From: Mucilaginibacter frigoritolerans
GTDB lineage: Bacteria > Bacteroidota > Bacteroidia > Sphingobacteriales > Sphingobacteriaceae
DNA length: 57,972 bases
Direction: 5' to 3'
NCBI RefSeq assembly: GCF_007830615.1
Contig: NZ_VLLI01000020.1
Coordinates: 1-57,972 of the forward strand
The notes below the pieces were generated by a model. The model did no database searches. It had not been told where the DNA came from and worked only from the letters and a program-made list of their open reading frames with translations. The translations under genes were made by a program, and so were the position numbers. Positions 1 to 7,289 of this stretch are shown piece after piece (the first letter of the stretch is position 1; each line of letters opens with the position of its first letter).

Positions 1-248
1 GGATGAATGAAGCATATGGCAAACAGATGATGATTATAAGAAAAAGCACCGTGGAACCCATCATTGGAAACCTTATTGAATACCTGGGCATGCGGAAAGT
101 CAACACCATTGGGATAAAACTGGCCAATAAATGTATGATAATGGCTGGGATCGCATATAATCTCAAGAAACTAATAAAATACGGCGGAAAATGCTTTTGG
201 GATGCGTTATTAAGTCTGTTATCGCCACGATTTGTTTTCTCACTTTAA
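1..248 (+). mobile_element. IS1182-family transposase, C-terminal fragment (cut by window edge)
   Basis: The open frame enters from the left edge and ends at TAA 246-248. The visible 81 residues contain RKSTVEPIIGNLIEYLGM followed by VNTIGIKLANKCMIMAGIAYNLKKL. This is the conserved tail of Bacteroidota IS1182-type DDE transposases, which carries the last catalytic Glu (in STVEP). The protein should continue upstream of the window, so the ATG at 3 is probably internal. Whether the element is intact cannot be judged here. The family assignment rests on recognition of this C-terminal signature. Confidence 0.8.
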
Positions 249-339
249 TGAATCTAAGGTTAACATAAATCGTCAGACTGGAATTGTAATTCCTAAACGC
301 TTCGTTGTGCAACAGCCACGTTTCGCCTGGCCATATACT

Positions 340-360
340 ATTTAAGCGTTCCGCTTAAAT
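340..360. repeat. Perfect hairpin with TTC triloop
   Basis: Arms 340-348 (atttaagcg) and 352-360 (cgcttaaat) form a 9-bp perfect stem around the triloop ttc. There is no T-run, so it is not a classical terminator. A related copy in the complementary orientation lies at 429-446. Confidence 0.7.
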
Positions 361-428
361 ACCTGGACCGGGTTGTGGTCAGGTGAAACATGGCAGAGTG
401 AATTAGGAAGGTCTTTTAAAAATTAGTT

Positions 429-446
429 TGAGCGGAACGCTTAAAT
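429..446. repeat. Second copy of the AGCGGAACGCT hairpin
   Basis: The sequence tttgagcg-gaa-cgcttaaa folds into an 8-bp stem with one G:T wobble and loop gaa, the complement of the loop at 349-351. It is the same hairpin as at 340-360 in opposite orientation. Confidence 0.6.
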
Positions 447-453
447 TGTTATG

Positions 454-476
454 CATCCAGGCGGCACGCCTGGATG
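454..476. repeat. Perfect 10-bp hairpin with GCA triloop
   Basis: Arms 454-463 (catccaggcg) and 467-476 (cgcctggatg) pair perfectly around gca. It is GC-rich compared with its surroundings and has no T-tract. With the two upstream hairpins it makes a cluster of three triloop palindromes between the transposase remnant and the tRNA. Confidence 0.7.
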
Positions 477-502
477 GGCGGGGTGTCAAATATTATTAAA
501 AA

Positions 503-537
503 GAAAAAGCCCTCAGAAATTAATCTGAAGGCTTTTT
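503..537 (-). terminator. Terminator of tRNA-Val copy 1
   Basis: Arms 505-517 and 524-536 form a stem with one mismatch, and on the minus strand a U-rich tail follows. It lies immediately 3' of the tRNA-Val at 542-616. Confidence 0.75.
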
Positions 538-541
538 AATG

Positions 542-616
542 TGGGAGCTACTGGGTTCGAACCAGTGACCCTCTGCTTGTAAGGCAGATGCTCTGAACCA
601 GCTGAGCTAAGCTCCC
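542..616 (-). tRNA. tRNA-Val (anticodon UAC), copy 1
   Basis: The minus strand folds as a complete 75-nt cloverleaf. Acceptor GGGAGCT pairs with AGCTCCC, the D-stem is GCTC/GAGC, and anticodon stem TCTGC/GCAGA holds loop CTTACAA with anticodon UAC (reads GUA, Val). The T-arm is ACTGG-TTCGAAC-CCAGT and the discriminator is A. CCA is not encoded. A nearly identical copy lies at 2667-2741, and its only differences are the two bases of acceptor pair 6:67. Confidence 0.95.
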
Positions 617-631
617 TTCGTTTTGGGATTG

Positions 632-661
632 CAAATATAGAATCTCCGGGCAAATCTTCAA
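632..661 (-). promoter_or_regulatory. Bacteroidota promoter of tRNA-Val copy 1
   Basis: On the minus strand TATATTTG (632-639) matches the -7 consensus TAnnTTTG. A TTG (659-661) lies 19 bp upstream as the -33 element. The first tRNA base is 15 nt downstream of the -7 box. Confidence 0.7.
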
Positions 662-777
662 AAAAGAATTTTATTTATGTTGATTGAAATTTGTGGATGA
701 ATAAACATAAATAAAAAAGGGTTGGTAATCTGAATGTTAAGCTAAACACTCATTAAGCGGCGATAGTGAAATAAACC

Positions 778-785
778 TACATTTG
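778..785 (+). promoter_or_regulatory. TAnnTTTG -7 box upstream of the Crp/Fnr gene
   Basis: TACATTTG is a perfect -7 match 26 bp before the ATG at 812. No clear -33 TTG was found. Confidence 0.45.
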
Positions 786-811
786 TATTAATTCATCAAT
801 TAGCCGTAACA

Positions 812-1387
812 ATGGAACCATTGATTGCTTTATTCACCAAAAAGTTAGGATTGAATGTACATCATTTTGAAATGTTTTATGCTCAGCTAAAAGCCAAAAA
901 GGTAGAAAAAAAGGAGCATTTGATTAACGAAGGTTCTGTTTGTGATTTTATTGGATTTTTATCATCGGGAACCTTAAGATCATACGTTAGGAATAATGAT
1001 GAAGAGTTTAATAATGATTTTTATTTCGACAATGATTTTGTAAGCGCCTATACCAGTTTTTTAACGCGGATGCCAACCAATTGTAATATAGAGGCATTGA
1101 CGGACAGTACTATCCATTATATCAGTCACGAAAAACTTAATAGATTAATTGAGCAGGACAGCGCTTTTCTTAAGCTTAGTAAATATATTTCTGATACTTA
1201 CTTTATCAGGAAATGTAAACGGGAAACGTCTTTTTTAAAATACTCGGCATCAGAAAGATTGGAAAGGTTGTATACCCTTTATCCGGGAATAGAGCAGCGT
1301 GTTTCCCAATATCATATTGCTTCTTATTTAGGTATCAAGCCTGAGTCACTCAGCCGGATTAAACTCTTAACATACATCAATAAATAA
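812..1387 (+). CDS. Crp/Fnr-family transcriptional regulator
   Basis: The protein has 191 residues. Residues ~20-110 form a cyclic-nucleotide-binding-type beta-barrel (NEGSVCDFIGFLSSGTLRSY). A dimerisation helix follows, then a C-terminal winged helix whose recognition segment is YHIASYLGIKPESLSRIK (~168-185). The Arg/Ser pair that contacts cAMP in E. coli CRP is not evident, so the ligand is unknown, as usual for the many small Crp-like regulators of Bacteroidota. The gene lies 51 bp upstream of a tautomerase gene in the same direction and may control it. Family is clear; target and ligand are not. Confidence 0.85.
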   Translation: MEPLIALFTKKLGLNVHHFEMFYAQLKAKKVEKKEHLINEGSVCDFIGFLSSGTLRSYVRNNDEEFNNDFYFDNDFVSAYTSFLTRMPTNCNIEALTDSTIHYISHEKLNRLIEQDSAFLKLSKYISDTYFIRKCKRETSFLKYSASERLERLYTLYPGIEQRVSQYHIASYLGIKPESLSRIKLLTYINK

Positions 1388-1438
1388 AAAGATCATTAAG
1401 CTGAACTTCGTACTTCATTCATTACAAAATATTGAAGT

Positions 1439-1840
1439 ATGCCAATAATCAATTTAAAAGTAAGCGGAAAGGAAAATTCCGCTTTAGCAAAAGAGCTTGC
1501 AAAAGAAATCAGTAGTATTACCAAAGATGTGTTAAATAAAAAGCCTGAAGTAACTGTGGTAACGGTATCCTTTGTGCCGGATGAACTGTGGTTTGTTAAT
1601 TCCGCATCATTAGCCGAACTAAAAACAAACAGTTTCCATCTTGACATAAAGATTTCGGATTCCACTAACCTTAAAAGTGATAAAGCAAGCTACATTGCAG
1701 CTATTCATAACTCACTAAGCTCTCATCTTGGAATCATCCACCCTGTAAGTTATACCGCTATTAATGAAATGAAAGCAGATGCTTACGGGTACGAAGGGTT
1801 AACCATAGAGTATAAATACATTAATAACCAAAAGAAGTAA
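1439..1840 (+). CDS. Tautomerase-superfamily protein (fused two-domain form)
   Basis: The protein has 133 residues and begins Met-Pro, so removal of Met would expose the N-terminal Pro that serves as catalytic base in the 4-oxalocrotonate tautomerase/MIF superfamily. Two beta-alpha-beta units are seen: 1-45 (PIINLKVSG... to VTVSFVPDELWFV) and ~68-128 (FHLDIKISD... to LTIEYKY). This is the layout of double-length, fused tautomerases. The second unit lacks an N-terminal Pro and is probably structural. It follows the Crp-like regulator. The substrate is unknown; only the superfamily is claimed. Confidence 0.75.
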   Translation: MPIINLKVSGKENSALAKELAKEISSITKDVLNKKPEVTVVTVSFVPDELWFVNSASLAELKTNSFHLDIKISDSTNLKSDKASYIAAIHNSLSSHLGIIHPVSYTAINEMKADAYGYEGLTIEYKYINNQKK

Positions 1841-1917
1841 AAGGAGTATTGCTGGCTATTTATAGTCTGCATACCCAAATTGGTTTATGTCAATACCTTA
1901 TCATCACTAATCACAAA

Positions 1918-2457
1918 ATGAAAACGATAAAACTATTACCAATTGCGCTTCTGATAACCGTAAAGCAGTTATACGCGCAAACAACAAACAATAAAAAAGA
2001 AATAAGCATCCTGATAAATAAATACGCAAAAAGCGTAATTGAAAAGGATTCAACCACATTTTACGACTTGTTCAATGACGGCCCTGTTACGTGGTGTGCT
2101 GCGCTAAAGGATAGATCCCAAGCCCGGGAAGTAGCAAGAAAGGGTGCGGGGAGTAACTATTTTTCAGGAAGCTACAAGGGCTTTTTCAGGTCGCTGTTCC
2201 GTTATAAATCAACCGAAGATAAGTTTGATAATATTCAAATTGTTGAAGATGGAACCGTTGCATCAGTAACTATGGATTATAGTTTTTGGGCCGATAACAA
2301 AATGACTAATTGGGGCGGCAAATATTTGTTGTTAATTAAAAGAGATGGAAAGTGGAAGATTACCAGTGTTATTTTTTCGTTAGATCTCACTGGGTACTTT
2401 GAACAGCCACCCCTTAAAGAAAGGCAAAAAAGTTCTTTGCCCGGGGCCGTGCAATAG
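1918..2457 (+). CDS. Secreted NTF2/SnoaL-like (DUF4440-type) protein
   Basis: I place the start at ATG 1918 because it opens a good signal peptide (MKTIKLLPIALLITVKQLYA, cleavage before Q). The longer frame from TTG 1849 would bury the signal. The mature ~160 residues contain the pattern of an NTF2-like fold: a helical IDKYAKSV-type start, FYDLFNDGPVTWCA, then strands ending GKYLLLIKRDGKWKITSVIFS. Such DUF4440-like proteins often have no known activity. It is the third gene between the two tRNA-Val copies. Function not claimed. Confidence 0.7.
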   Translation: MKTIKLLPIALLITVKQLYAQTTNNKKEISILINKYAKSVIEKDSTTFYDLFNDGPVTWCAALKDRSQAREVARKGAGSNYFSGSYKGFFRSLFRYKSTEDKFDNIQIVEDGTVASVTMDYSFWADNKMTNWGGKYLLLIKRDGKWKITSVIFSLDLTGYFEQPPLKERQKSSLPGAVQ

Positions 2458-2623
2458 TTTATCCTGACTTGCAATTGTAGCGTTTTCTGCGAAAAGTTTT
2501 GGCCCGTTTGTCCCAGCTTGGCCCACACGGTGGTGTTAACTTTTTGATTTACAATGATTGCTTGTTTTTGTTGTATCGGGATGTCCCTTTGTGTTTCATG
2601 TTTTCGCGGGACAAAGTGGAGTT

Positions 2624-2663
2624 AAAAAGAAAAGCCTTACATCTCTGTAAGGCTTTTCTTTTT
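2624..2663 (-). terminator. Terminator of tRNA-Val copy 2 (bidirectional)
   Basis: A 17-bp perfect stem, 2624-2640 with 2647-2663, has loop atctct. A-rich and T-rich flanks allow it to act on both strands. It closes the tRNA on the minus strand and possibly the gene ending at 2457 on the plus strand. Confidence 0.8.
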
Positions 2664-2666
2664 AAG

Positions 2667-2741
2667 TGGGAGTTACTGGGTTCGAACCAGTGACCCTCTG
2701 CTTGTAAGGCAGATGCTCTGAACCAGCTGAGCTAAACTCCC
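2667..2741 (-). tRNA. tRNA-Val (anticodon UAC), copy 2
   Basis: A complete 75-nt cloverleaf, identical to the tRNA at 542-616 except for acceptor pair 6:67, which is T:A here and C:G there (GGGAGTT/AACTCCC). The two changes compensate each other, so both genes have been kept functional. The promoter region is duplicated as well. CCA is not encoded. Confidence 0.95.
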
Positions 2742-2756
2742 TTCGTTTTGGGACTG

Positions 2757-2786
2757 CAAATATAGAATCTCCTGGCAAATCTTCAA
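2757..2786 (-). promoter_or_regulatory. Bacteroidota promoter of tRNA-Val copy 2
   Basis: Minus-strand TATATTTG (2757-2764) has TTG (2784-2786) 19 bp upstream. Sequence and spacing match the promoter of copy 1. Confidence 0.7.
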
Positions 2787-2921
2787 AATGAATTTTACTT
2801 TTTTTTAATTTATTTTTAACACTTCTTTAACTATCTTATAGTCAGTTAATTATAATGGTTGTGTTAAGGCTTATGAAGCTTTGTAGTGAAATAGTATTAT
2901 TTATTTGTGTTTTTGGGAGGC

Positions 2922-3233
2922 TTATATCGCAATATTTTTATCGCCGCGGGGGTCATCTGGGAGTATTTCCATCTCTGGGTAGTCAACATACTCGGCATAC
3001 CATTGTATTGCGCCCACCACATCCAGTGCATCATCGGGAGCTATGTTAATGGTTTCGAAGGCAAATAGTTTTCCGTTTGCATAGCCATAAAGCTGAATCT
3101 CATTACCATCAGGATCAAATGGCTCCTTATCGAGGCAAAAAACCCTTATTTTTAAGCCGGTGTCTCTTGAATGAATAACGTCTCTGCAAGGATTTTTTGG
3201 ATCGGTTGCTAATAAATATACATTGTAATCCAT
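2922..3233 (-). CDS. Hypothetical protein, 103 aa, acidic
   Basis: I do not recognise this family. The protein is soluble with no signal peptide, and is rich in Asp/Glu/Tyr (DYNVYLLATDPKNPCRDVI at the start, YPEMEILPDDPRGDKN at the end). Two central strands (IRVFCLDKEPFDPDGNEIQLYG) suggest a small mixed alpha/beta fold. It stands alone between the tRNA and a gene-free stretch. Coding is supported by frame length in an AT-rich region and by balanced composition. Confidence 0.6.
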   Translation of the reverse strand: MDYNVYLLATDPKNPCRDVIHSRDTGLKIRVFCLDKEPFDPDGNEIQLYGYANGKLFAFETINIAPDDALDVVGAIQWYAEYVDYPEMEILPDDPRGDKNIAI

Positions 3234-3620
3234 AAAAGTATAACAATATTAAAGGATGATGGTTTCGTACAATGTTGTTTTACGGAATTATTGGCTTGTG
3301 GTTTTAGTTAAAGCAAAGTATATTTTCGGTAGATGAAATTTTTTCCGATATTTTTCATCGCAGTGTGTAAACTTTGCCCAATAATTGGAAAATAATTCCA
3401 CAAATGAGACTAACTTGTGGTTAAATTTAAGAAATATTGTGCTTAATTAGCCTTTGCTAGGCTTGGCATTGCTTTTGAGTTAATATTAATGCCCTTCTCA
3501 AAGGGTTGTTTTTCATAGGTAGATGTAGGGCCGATTATACTGCGAGAGTATTTCGGCCTTTTTTCATTTATGAGCTTTTTTTATATTAAAATACGCAAGT
3601 TTATCCTAAACGGTTTTTGG
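3234..3620 (+). ncRNA. Gene-free stretch with an orphan terminator; candidate small RNA
   Basis: No credible ORF is present in 387 bp. A plus-strand rho-independent terminator lies at ~3527-3562: arms ggccga/tcggcc, an inner atact/agtat helix, loop gcgag and six T. No plus-strand gene precedes it within this stretch. Upstream are a ccacaa/ttgtgg hairpin (~3400-3420) and a short helix at ~3491-3506 (ccctt/aaggg) followed by a T-rich run. A near-consensus -7 box with one extra base (TAAACTTTG) lies at ~3368-3376. I read this as a possible ncRNA of about 170-180 nt. It does not match any RNA family I can identify. Confidence 0.3.
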
Positions 3621-4094
3621 TTATTGCTTAGTTAAGCCCTGTTTGCCAAAGCGGATCAAATCGTCAGCATTTACATAGCCAACTGTGCCTAAAACTGGTT
3701 TCCCCTGTGGGTTAAATATAATAAGTGTTGGGTAAGCCTGTAACTGCCATTGTTGTGCAAGGGCAGGGCCTTGTCCTTTTTCCATATCAATAGATACATT
3801 AATAAAATTGGCATTGAAAAAGGCAGCAGCTTTATCATCAGTAAAAGTTCTTTTCTTTAACATTTTGCAGGGGCCGCACCAGCTGGCATAGGCATCAACA
3901 AAAATATATTTTTTTTGCAGGCGGCCTTGCTTAAGTGCTTCATCAAATTGATCTTCAATAAAAATAATATGAGAAGCGTTTTTTGCCGGCATTGTTGGAA
4001 CAACGCCAGACTTGTTGCCTGCGAAAAGCAGTGTGCCAACAAATGCAAACTGTATAAAGTATCTGTAAAATCCTGAATTAAATTTTGTTGTCAT
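3621..4094 (-). CDS. Secreted thioredoxin-family protein
   Basis: The protein has 157 residues. A hydrophobic N-terminal segment (~10-26) acts as signal peptide or anchor. The redox motif WCGPC is at 72-76, in the context VDAYASWCGPCKMLKKRTF, followed by FINVSIDMEKGQGPALAQQW and the cis-Pro strand YPTLIIFNPQG. This is the classic thioredoxin fold seen in periplasmic DUF255/thioredoxin_7-like proteins of Bacteroidota. It probably reduces or exchanges disulfides outside the cytoplasm. The gene starts just downstream of the terminator of the Gln-rich gene, so it is likely transcribed on its own. Confidence 0.85.
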   Translation of the reverse strand: MTTKFNSGFYRYFIQFAFVGTLLFAGNKSGVVPTMPAKNASHIIFIEDQFDEALKQGRLQKKYIFVDAYASWCGPCKMLKKRTFTDDKAAAFFNANFINVSIDMEKGQGPALAQQWQLQAYPTLIIFNPQGKPVLGTVGYVNADDLIRFGKQGLTKQ

Positions 4095-4114
4095 GTTAAA
4101 TTAATAAAGCATAA

Positions 4115-4157
4115 AAATAGCATCCGTAAACTGTATTACAGTATACGGATGCTATTT
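4115..4157 (-). terminator. Strong terminator after the Gln-rich DUF6600-type gene
   Basis: A 14-bp perfect stem (4115-4128 with 4144-4157) has an inner ctgt/acag helix. On the minus strand it is followed by TTTTTAT. It lies between the stop of the gene at 4192 and the start of the thioredoxin gene at 4094. Confidence 0.8.
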
Positions 4158-4191
4158 AATTTGGTTATCGGCATATACCTAAACCTCTTTA

Positions 4192-5961
4192 TTATCTGGG
4201 TTGATTTTGTGGCTGAGGTTTTTGCCGCTCCTGCTGTTGTTTTTGTTGCGCTGCGCGTTGTTGCGCAGCTTGCTGTTGCTGACGTTGTTGAGCCTGTTGC
4301 TGGGCGGCTTTCTGCTGAGCCTGCTGTTGCTGCTGACGCTGTTGTGCCTGTTGCTGTGCAGCTCTCTGCTGAGCTTGTTGTTGTGCGGCCTGTTGTTGGC
4401 GTTGTTGAGCCTGTTGTTGTGCAGCTCTCTGCTGAGCTTGTTGCTGAGCGGCTTGCTGCTGTTGGCGTTGTTGGGCCTGTTGTTGCGCCGCTTTTTGCTG
4501 AACCTGTTGTTGGGTAGCTTGCTGTTGTTGGCGCTGTTGAGTCTGTTGTTGCGCCGCTTTTTGCTGAACCTGTTGTTGGGTAGCTTGCTGTTGTTGGCGC
4601 TGTTGAGTCTGTTGTTGCGCCGCTTTTTGCTGAACCTGTTGTTGGGTAGCTTGCTGCTGTTGACGTTGTTGGGCCTGTTGTTGCGCCGCTTTTTGCTGAA
4701 CCTGTTGTTGGGTAGCTTGCTGTTGTTGGCGCTGTTGAGTCTGTTGTTGCGCCGCTTTTTGCTGAACCTGTTGTTGGGTAGCTTGCTGTTGCTGGCGCTG
4801 TTGAGTAGCCTTTTGCTGCACCTGTTGTTCTTGCTGCTGTACCGCTTTTTGTTGCTGCTGAGGCTGTGGCGTTTTTAGCTGCTGCATACGTTGCTGCTGT
4901 TGTTGTGCGCGGGCATCTTTTTGTTGTTGCGCCGGGTTGCCTGGTTGTGGTTGTCGTACAGCAGTATTCGGTTGTCCGGGTCTTGCAGCCGGTTGTGCAG
5001 GCTGATTATTGGGTTTGGTATTATTTGGCCTGTTGTTTACCGGGTTTACACGTACAATTTTATTATCGGGTGTGGGCGCTTTTGCTGCACTGGCCAGCCT
5101 TGTAGCATTTGTACGGTTAAAAGTTGGTGCACCGCCTTTTGCTTGATATGCTATTGGCTGATTAGGGTGTTGTTGCTTATAAGCATTAGCATCAACAACC
5201 CTTGCAGGGCGCGCATTGGGGGCCTTATTAACCGCTGGTCTGTAAATATTTACGGTTTTGTTGTTTATAGTAACATTACCCGGCCTGTTAGAGTTGGTTA
5301 TATTATAAACCGTAACATTTTGGCGGGTATACTGCCTTATTTCCTGCGGACGCGGGCCGGTAACGTAAGTAACATTATTTTGTACGTAGGTATTATTAAT
5401 TATAGTGGTGTTGCGAATTATAGTTACCGATCTTGATGGCGGTACATAATAATTATAAATATTGGGGCGGTTTATGTAAGCCTGTGGTGCGCAAACCCAA
5501 TAATTATCGGGTACCCGGTAACCACCGCCAATTGAAATGGCTATAGTTATGCCTGGTAATAAGGGTGCCCAGCCATAATATCCACCTCCATGTCTCCAGC
5601 TAACCCATGCCGGTGCCCATTCATGTCCAGGTATCCATTCCCAACCGTAATAATCATCATAGCGCCAGCGGCCGTAGTGAAAGGTGGCCCAACCCCATGG
5701 ATAATCAGATACCCAAGTGTTTCCATAGTCGGTTACCACCCAGTGTCCGCGTGTGGCATATGGCCTGAAATCACCGTCAACATCCGGGATCCATACATTT
5801 CCATATTGCGGATCACTTACCCAGGTGCCATAGGGTTGTAAATTGTCATAAAAATCCTGATCGGATATATAATCGCCCTGTGCTTTAGTTTGTGGTGAAA
5901 GGGCCAATATCAATAGGAGAGCTAAAAAGCCTGATCCTATTATTCTCTTTATCGTTTTCAT
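4192..5961 (-). CDS. Secreted DUF6600-type protein with long Gln-rich repeat tail
   Basis: The protein has 589 residues and a signal peptide 1-27 (cut after TKAQ). Residues ~30-165 are Trp/Tyr/Gly-rich with repeated strands such as YGTWVSDPQYGNVWIP, GHWVVTDYGNTWVSDYPWGW and YGWEWIPGHEWAPAWVSW, the hallmark of DUF6600 proteins. Residues ~165-330 are Asn/Thr/Pro-rich linker. From ~350 to the end the protein is almost only Gln/Ala/Arg in 22-residue repeats (DNA period 66 bp). It is probably a surface or periplasmic structural protein; no enzyme motif is seen. The tail should be a long polar helix or disordered brush. Confidence 0.75.
   Translation of the reverse strand: MKTIKRIIGSGFLALLLILALSPQTKAQGDYISDQDFYDNLQPYGTWVSDPQYGNVWIPDVDGDFRPYATRGHWVVTDYGNTWVSDYPWGWATFHYGRWRYDDYYGWEWIPGHEWAPAWVSWRHGGGYYGWAPLLPGITIAISIGGGYRVPDNYWVCAPQAYINRPNIYNYYVPPSRSVTIIRNTTIINNTYVQNNVTYVTGPRPQEIRQYTRQNVTVYNITNSNRPGNVTINNKTVNIYRPAVNKAPNARPARVVDANAYKQQHPNQPIAYQAKGGAPTFNRTNATRLASAAKAPTPDNKIVRVNPVNNRPNNTKPNNQPAQPAARPGQPNTAVRQPQPGNPAQQQKDARAQQQQQRMQQLKTPQPQQQQKAVQQQEQQVQQKATQQRQQQQATQQQVQQKAAQQQTQQRQQQQATQQQVQQKAAQQQAQQRQQQQATQQQVQQKAAQQQTQQRQQQQATQQQVQQKAAQQQTQQRQQQQATQQQVQQKAAQQQAQQRQQQQAAQQQAQQRAAQQQAQQRQQQAAQQQAQQRAAQQQAQQRQQQQQAQQKAAQQQAQQRQQQQAAQQRAAQQKQQQERQKPQPQNQPR
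4501..4830 (-). repeat. 66-bp tandem repeat inside the Gln-rich gene
   Basis: The block aacctgttgttgggtagc recurs at 4501, 4567, 4633, 4699 and 4765, each exactly 66 bp apart. It encodes units of the form KAAQQQ(T/A)QQRQQQQATQQQVQQ. Flanking, more decayed units extend to ~4216 and ~4870. High identity between units implies recent expansion or homogenisation in frame. Confidence 0.9.
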
Positions 5962-6171
5962 TTGAGATATACTGTGTTTACAGCCTGTAACAATTATTCT
6001 TTATTTTTAGATGTTAAATAACAACCATTTACATGTATGGATTGTTTCAATTTAATATGGTTTAATATTATTGATAATAAATACATTTAACATCCGATTA
6101 TATTTTTTTACTCAATTGTTACACTACTATTTTTAAATTAAATAGTTTTACAAAAATTCTTAAGAACAATT

Positions 6172-7134
6172 ATGAGCACTGTTAATATCCCAAGGCTTGA
6201 CCTGAATTTTTATGTAAATGGAGATGAGGAGCAGCGAAAGCAATTTTCGGATGATATTGGAAAAGCATTTAATGAAACCGGTTTTGTAACGATAACCAAT
6301 CATGGTTTGGATAAAAAGTTAATTGACAAACTTTATGAAGATGTTAAAGCGCTTTTTGCATTGCCTGATGAACTTAAACTAAAATATGAAAAGCCTGAAC
6401 TTGCCGGACAGCGGGGCTATACCAGCAAAGGAAAAGAGACTGCCAAAGGATTTAAAGCTCCTGATTTAAAGGAGTTTTGGCAGATAGGTCAAACAGTAAC
6501 TGACGGCGATCTGGTTAAAGATCAATATCCGGATAATTTGCTGGTTGATGAACTGCCTTCATTTAATTCAACCACTTTAGAAGTTTATAAAAAGCTGGAG
6601 TGGGCCGGTCAGCATTTGCTGCGCGCCATAGCGGTTTATTTAAACCTGCCTGAGAACTACTTCGATGATAAGGTTCATAACGGCAACTCTATTTTACGCA
6701 CGCTGCATTATTTCCCGATAGAAAATCCTGAATTGCTGCCTGAAGATGCTGTACGTGCTGGTGCACATGAAGATATAAATCTCATTACCCTTTTAATTGG
6801 GGCCAGCGCCGACGGACTGGAGCTTTTAACCCGTGAAAATGAATGGTTTCCTGTAAAAGCTTATGGTGAGGACCTGGTGGTTAACGTTGGTGATATGCTG
6901 CAACGCTTAACCAACAATAAACTTAAATCAACAACTCACAGGGTGGTTAATCCCCCGCGCGAACTGATGAAATATTCACGTTATTCTGTGCCATTCTTTT
7001 TGCATCCTAAATCAGATATGGACCTAACCTGTTTACCATCGTGTATTGATGAAAATCATCCCAAACAATACACCGATGTTACTGCCGGAGAATACCTTGA
7101 CGAAAGGTTAAGAGAAATAGGATTAAAGAAATAA
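6172..7134 (+). CDS. Isopenicillin-N-synthase-like 2OG/Fe(II) oxygenase
   Basis: The protein has 320 residues. The N-terminal DIOX_N-type domain (IPRLDLNFYVNGDEEQRK..., GFVTITNHGLD) is followed by the double-stranded beta-helix. The iron triad is visible: H199 and D201 (in GAHEDINLITLL) and H256 (in STTHRVVNPP). R270 of the RYS motif would bind the 2-oxoglutarate carboxylate. This is the usual length and order of the plant/bacterial IPNS-like family. It is monocistronic, divergent from the Gln-rich gene. The substrate cannot be inferred from context. Confidence 0.85.
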   Translation: MSTVNIPRLDLNFYVNGDEEQRKQFSDDIGKAFNETGFVTITNHGLDKKLIDKLYEDVKALFALPDELKLKYEKPELAGQRGYTSKGKETAKGFKAPDLKEFWQIGQTVTDGDLVKDQYPDNLLVDELPSFNSTTLEVYKKLEWAGQHLLRAIAVYLNLPENYFDDKVHNGNSILRTLHYFPIENPELLPEDAVRAGAHEDINLITLLIGASADGLELLTRENEWFPVKAYGEDLVVNVGDMLQRLTNNKLKSTTHRVVNPPRELMKYSRYSVPFFLHPKSDMDLTCLPSCIDENHPKQYTDVTAGEYLDERLREIGLKK

Positions 7135-7276
7135 TTGATTATGTAGGGTGAAAGCTTTATAAAGAAAGTAAAAGACTACCCAGATTAAGCAAAAGAGCAA
7201 AGGTAAAAAGCTTCCTGAAACCAAAACTTTTACTTTTCACTGTTTACCTCTGCTTTCACCTTTCGCCTTAAAAATG

Positions 7277-7284
7277 TAAGTTTG
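7277..7284 (+). promoter_or_regulatory. TAnnTTTG box directly before cysS (leaderless layout)
   Basis: TAAGTTTG is a perfect -7 element only 5 bp before the ATG of cysS at 7290. Transcription should start at or next to the A of ATG. Confidence 0.6.
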
Positions 7285-7289
7285 CGCAC

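Noticed and set aside
2499..2693. 64-residue ORF between the NTF2-like gene and tRNA-Val copy 2
   Set aside because: It runs through the tRNA terminator into the tRNA gene and its sequence looks random.
503..2790. Integrative element at tRNA-Val
   Set aside because: There is no integrase, excisionase or short 3'-end att repeat. The duplicated part is the entire tRNA with its promoter, which favours gene duplication. Kept only as a locus of interest.
2855..3049. 64-residue plus-strand ORF overlapping the 103-aa gene
   Set aside because: Shadow of the minus-strand gene, with unusual composition (Arg/His-rich end).
3340..3560. 6S RNA or other named RNA family
   Set aside because: I could not find the long closing stem and central bubble of 6S RNA, so it is left as an unnamed candidate.
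4501..4830. CRISPR-like regular spacing
   Set aside because: The 66-bp period has no spacer/repeat division; whole units are similar and encode in-frame protein repeats.
4149..5436. Several long plus-strand ORFs rich in Leu or Val opposite the Gln-rich gene
   Set aside because: They are antisense readings of CAG/CAA-type Gln codons and of the conserved DUF6600 region, which keep the opposite frames open. The minus-strand frame has a signal peptide, a domain and a terminator.
7146..7262. Inverted repeat before cysS (gggtgaaagc ... gctttcacct)
   Set aside because: Arms are short and embedded in low-complexity A/C/T-rich sequence; pairing beyond 9-10 bp is poor.
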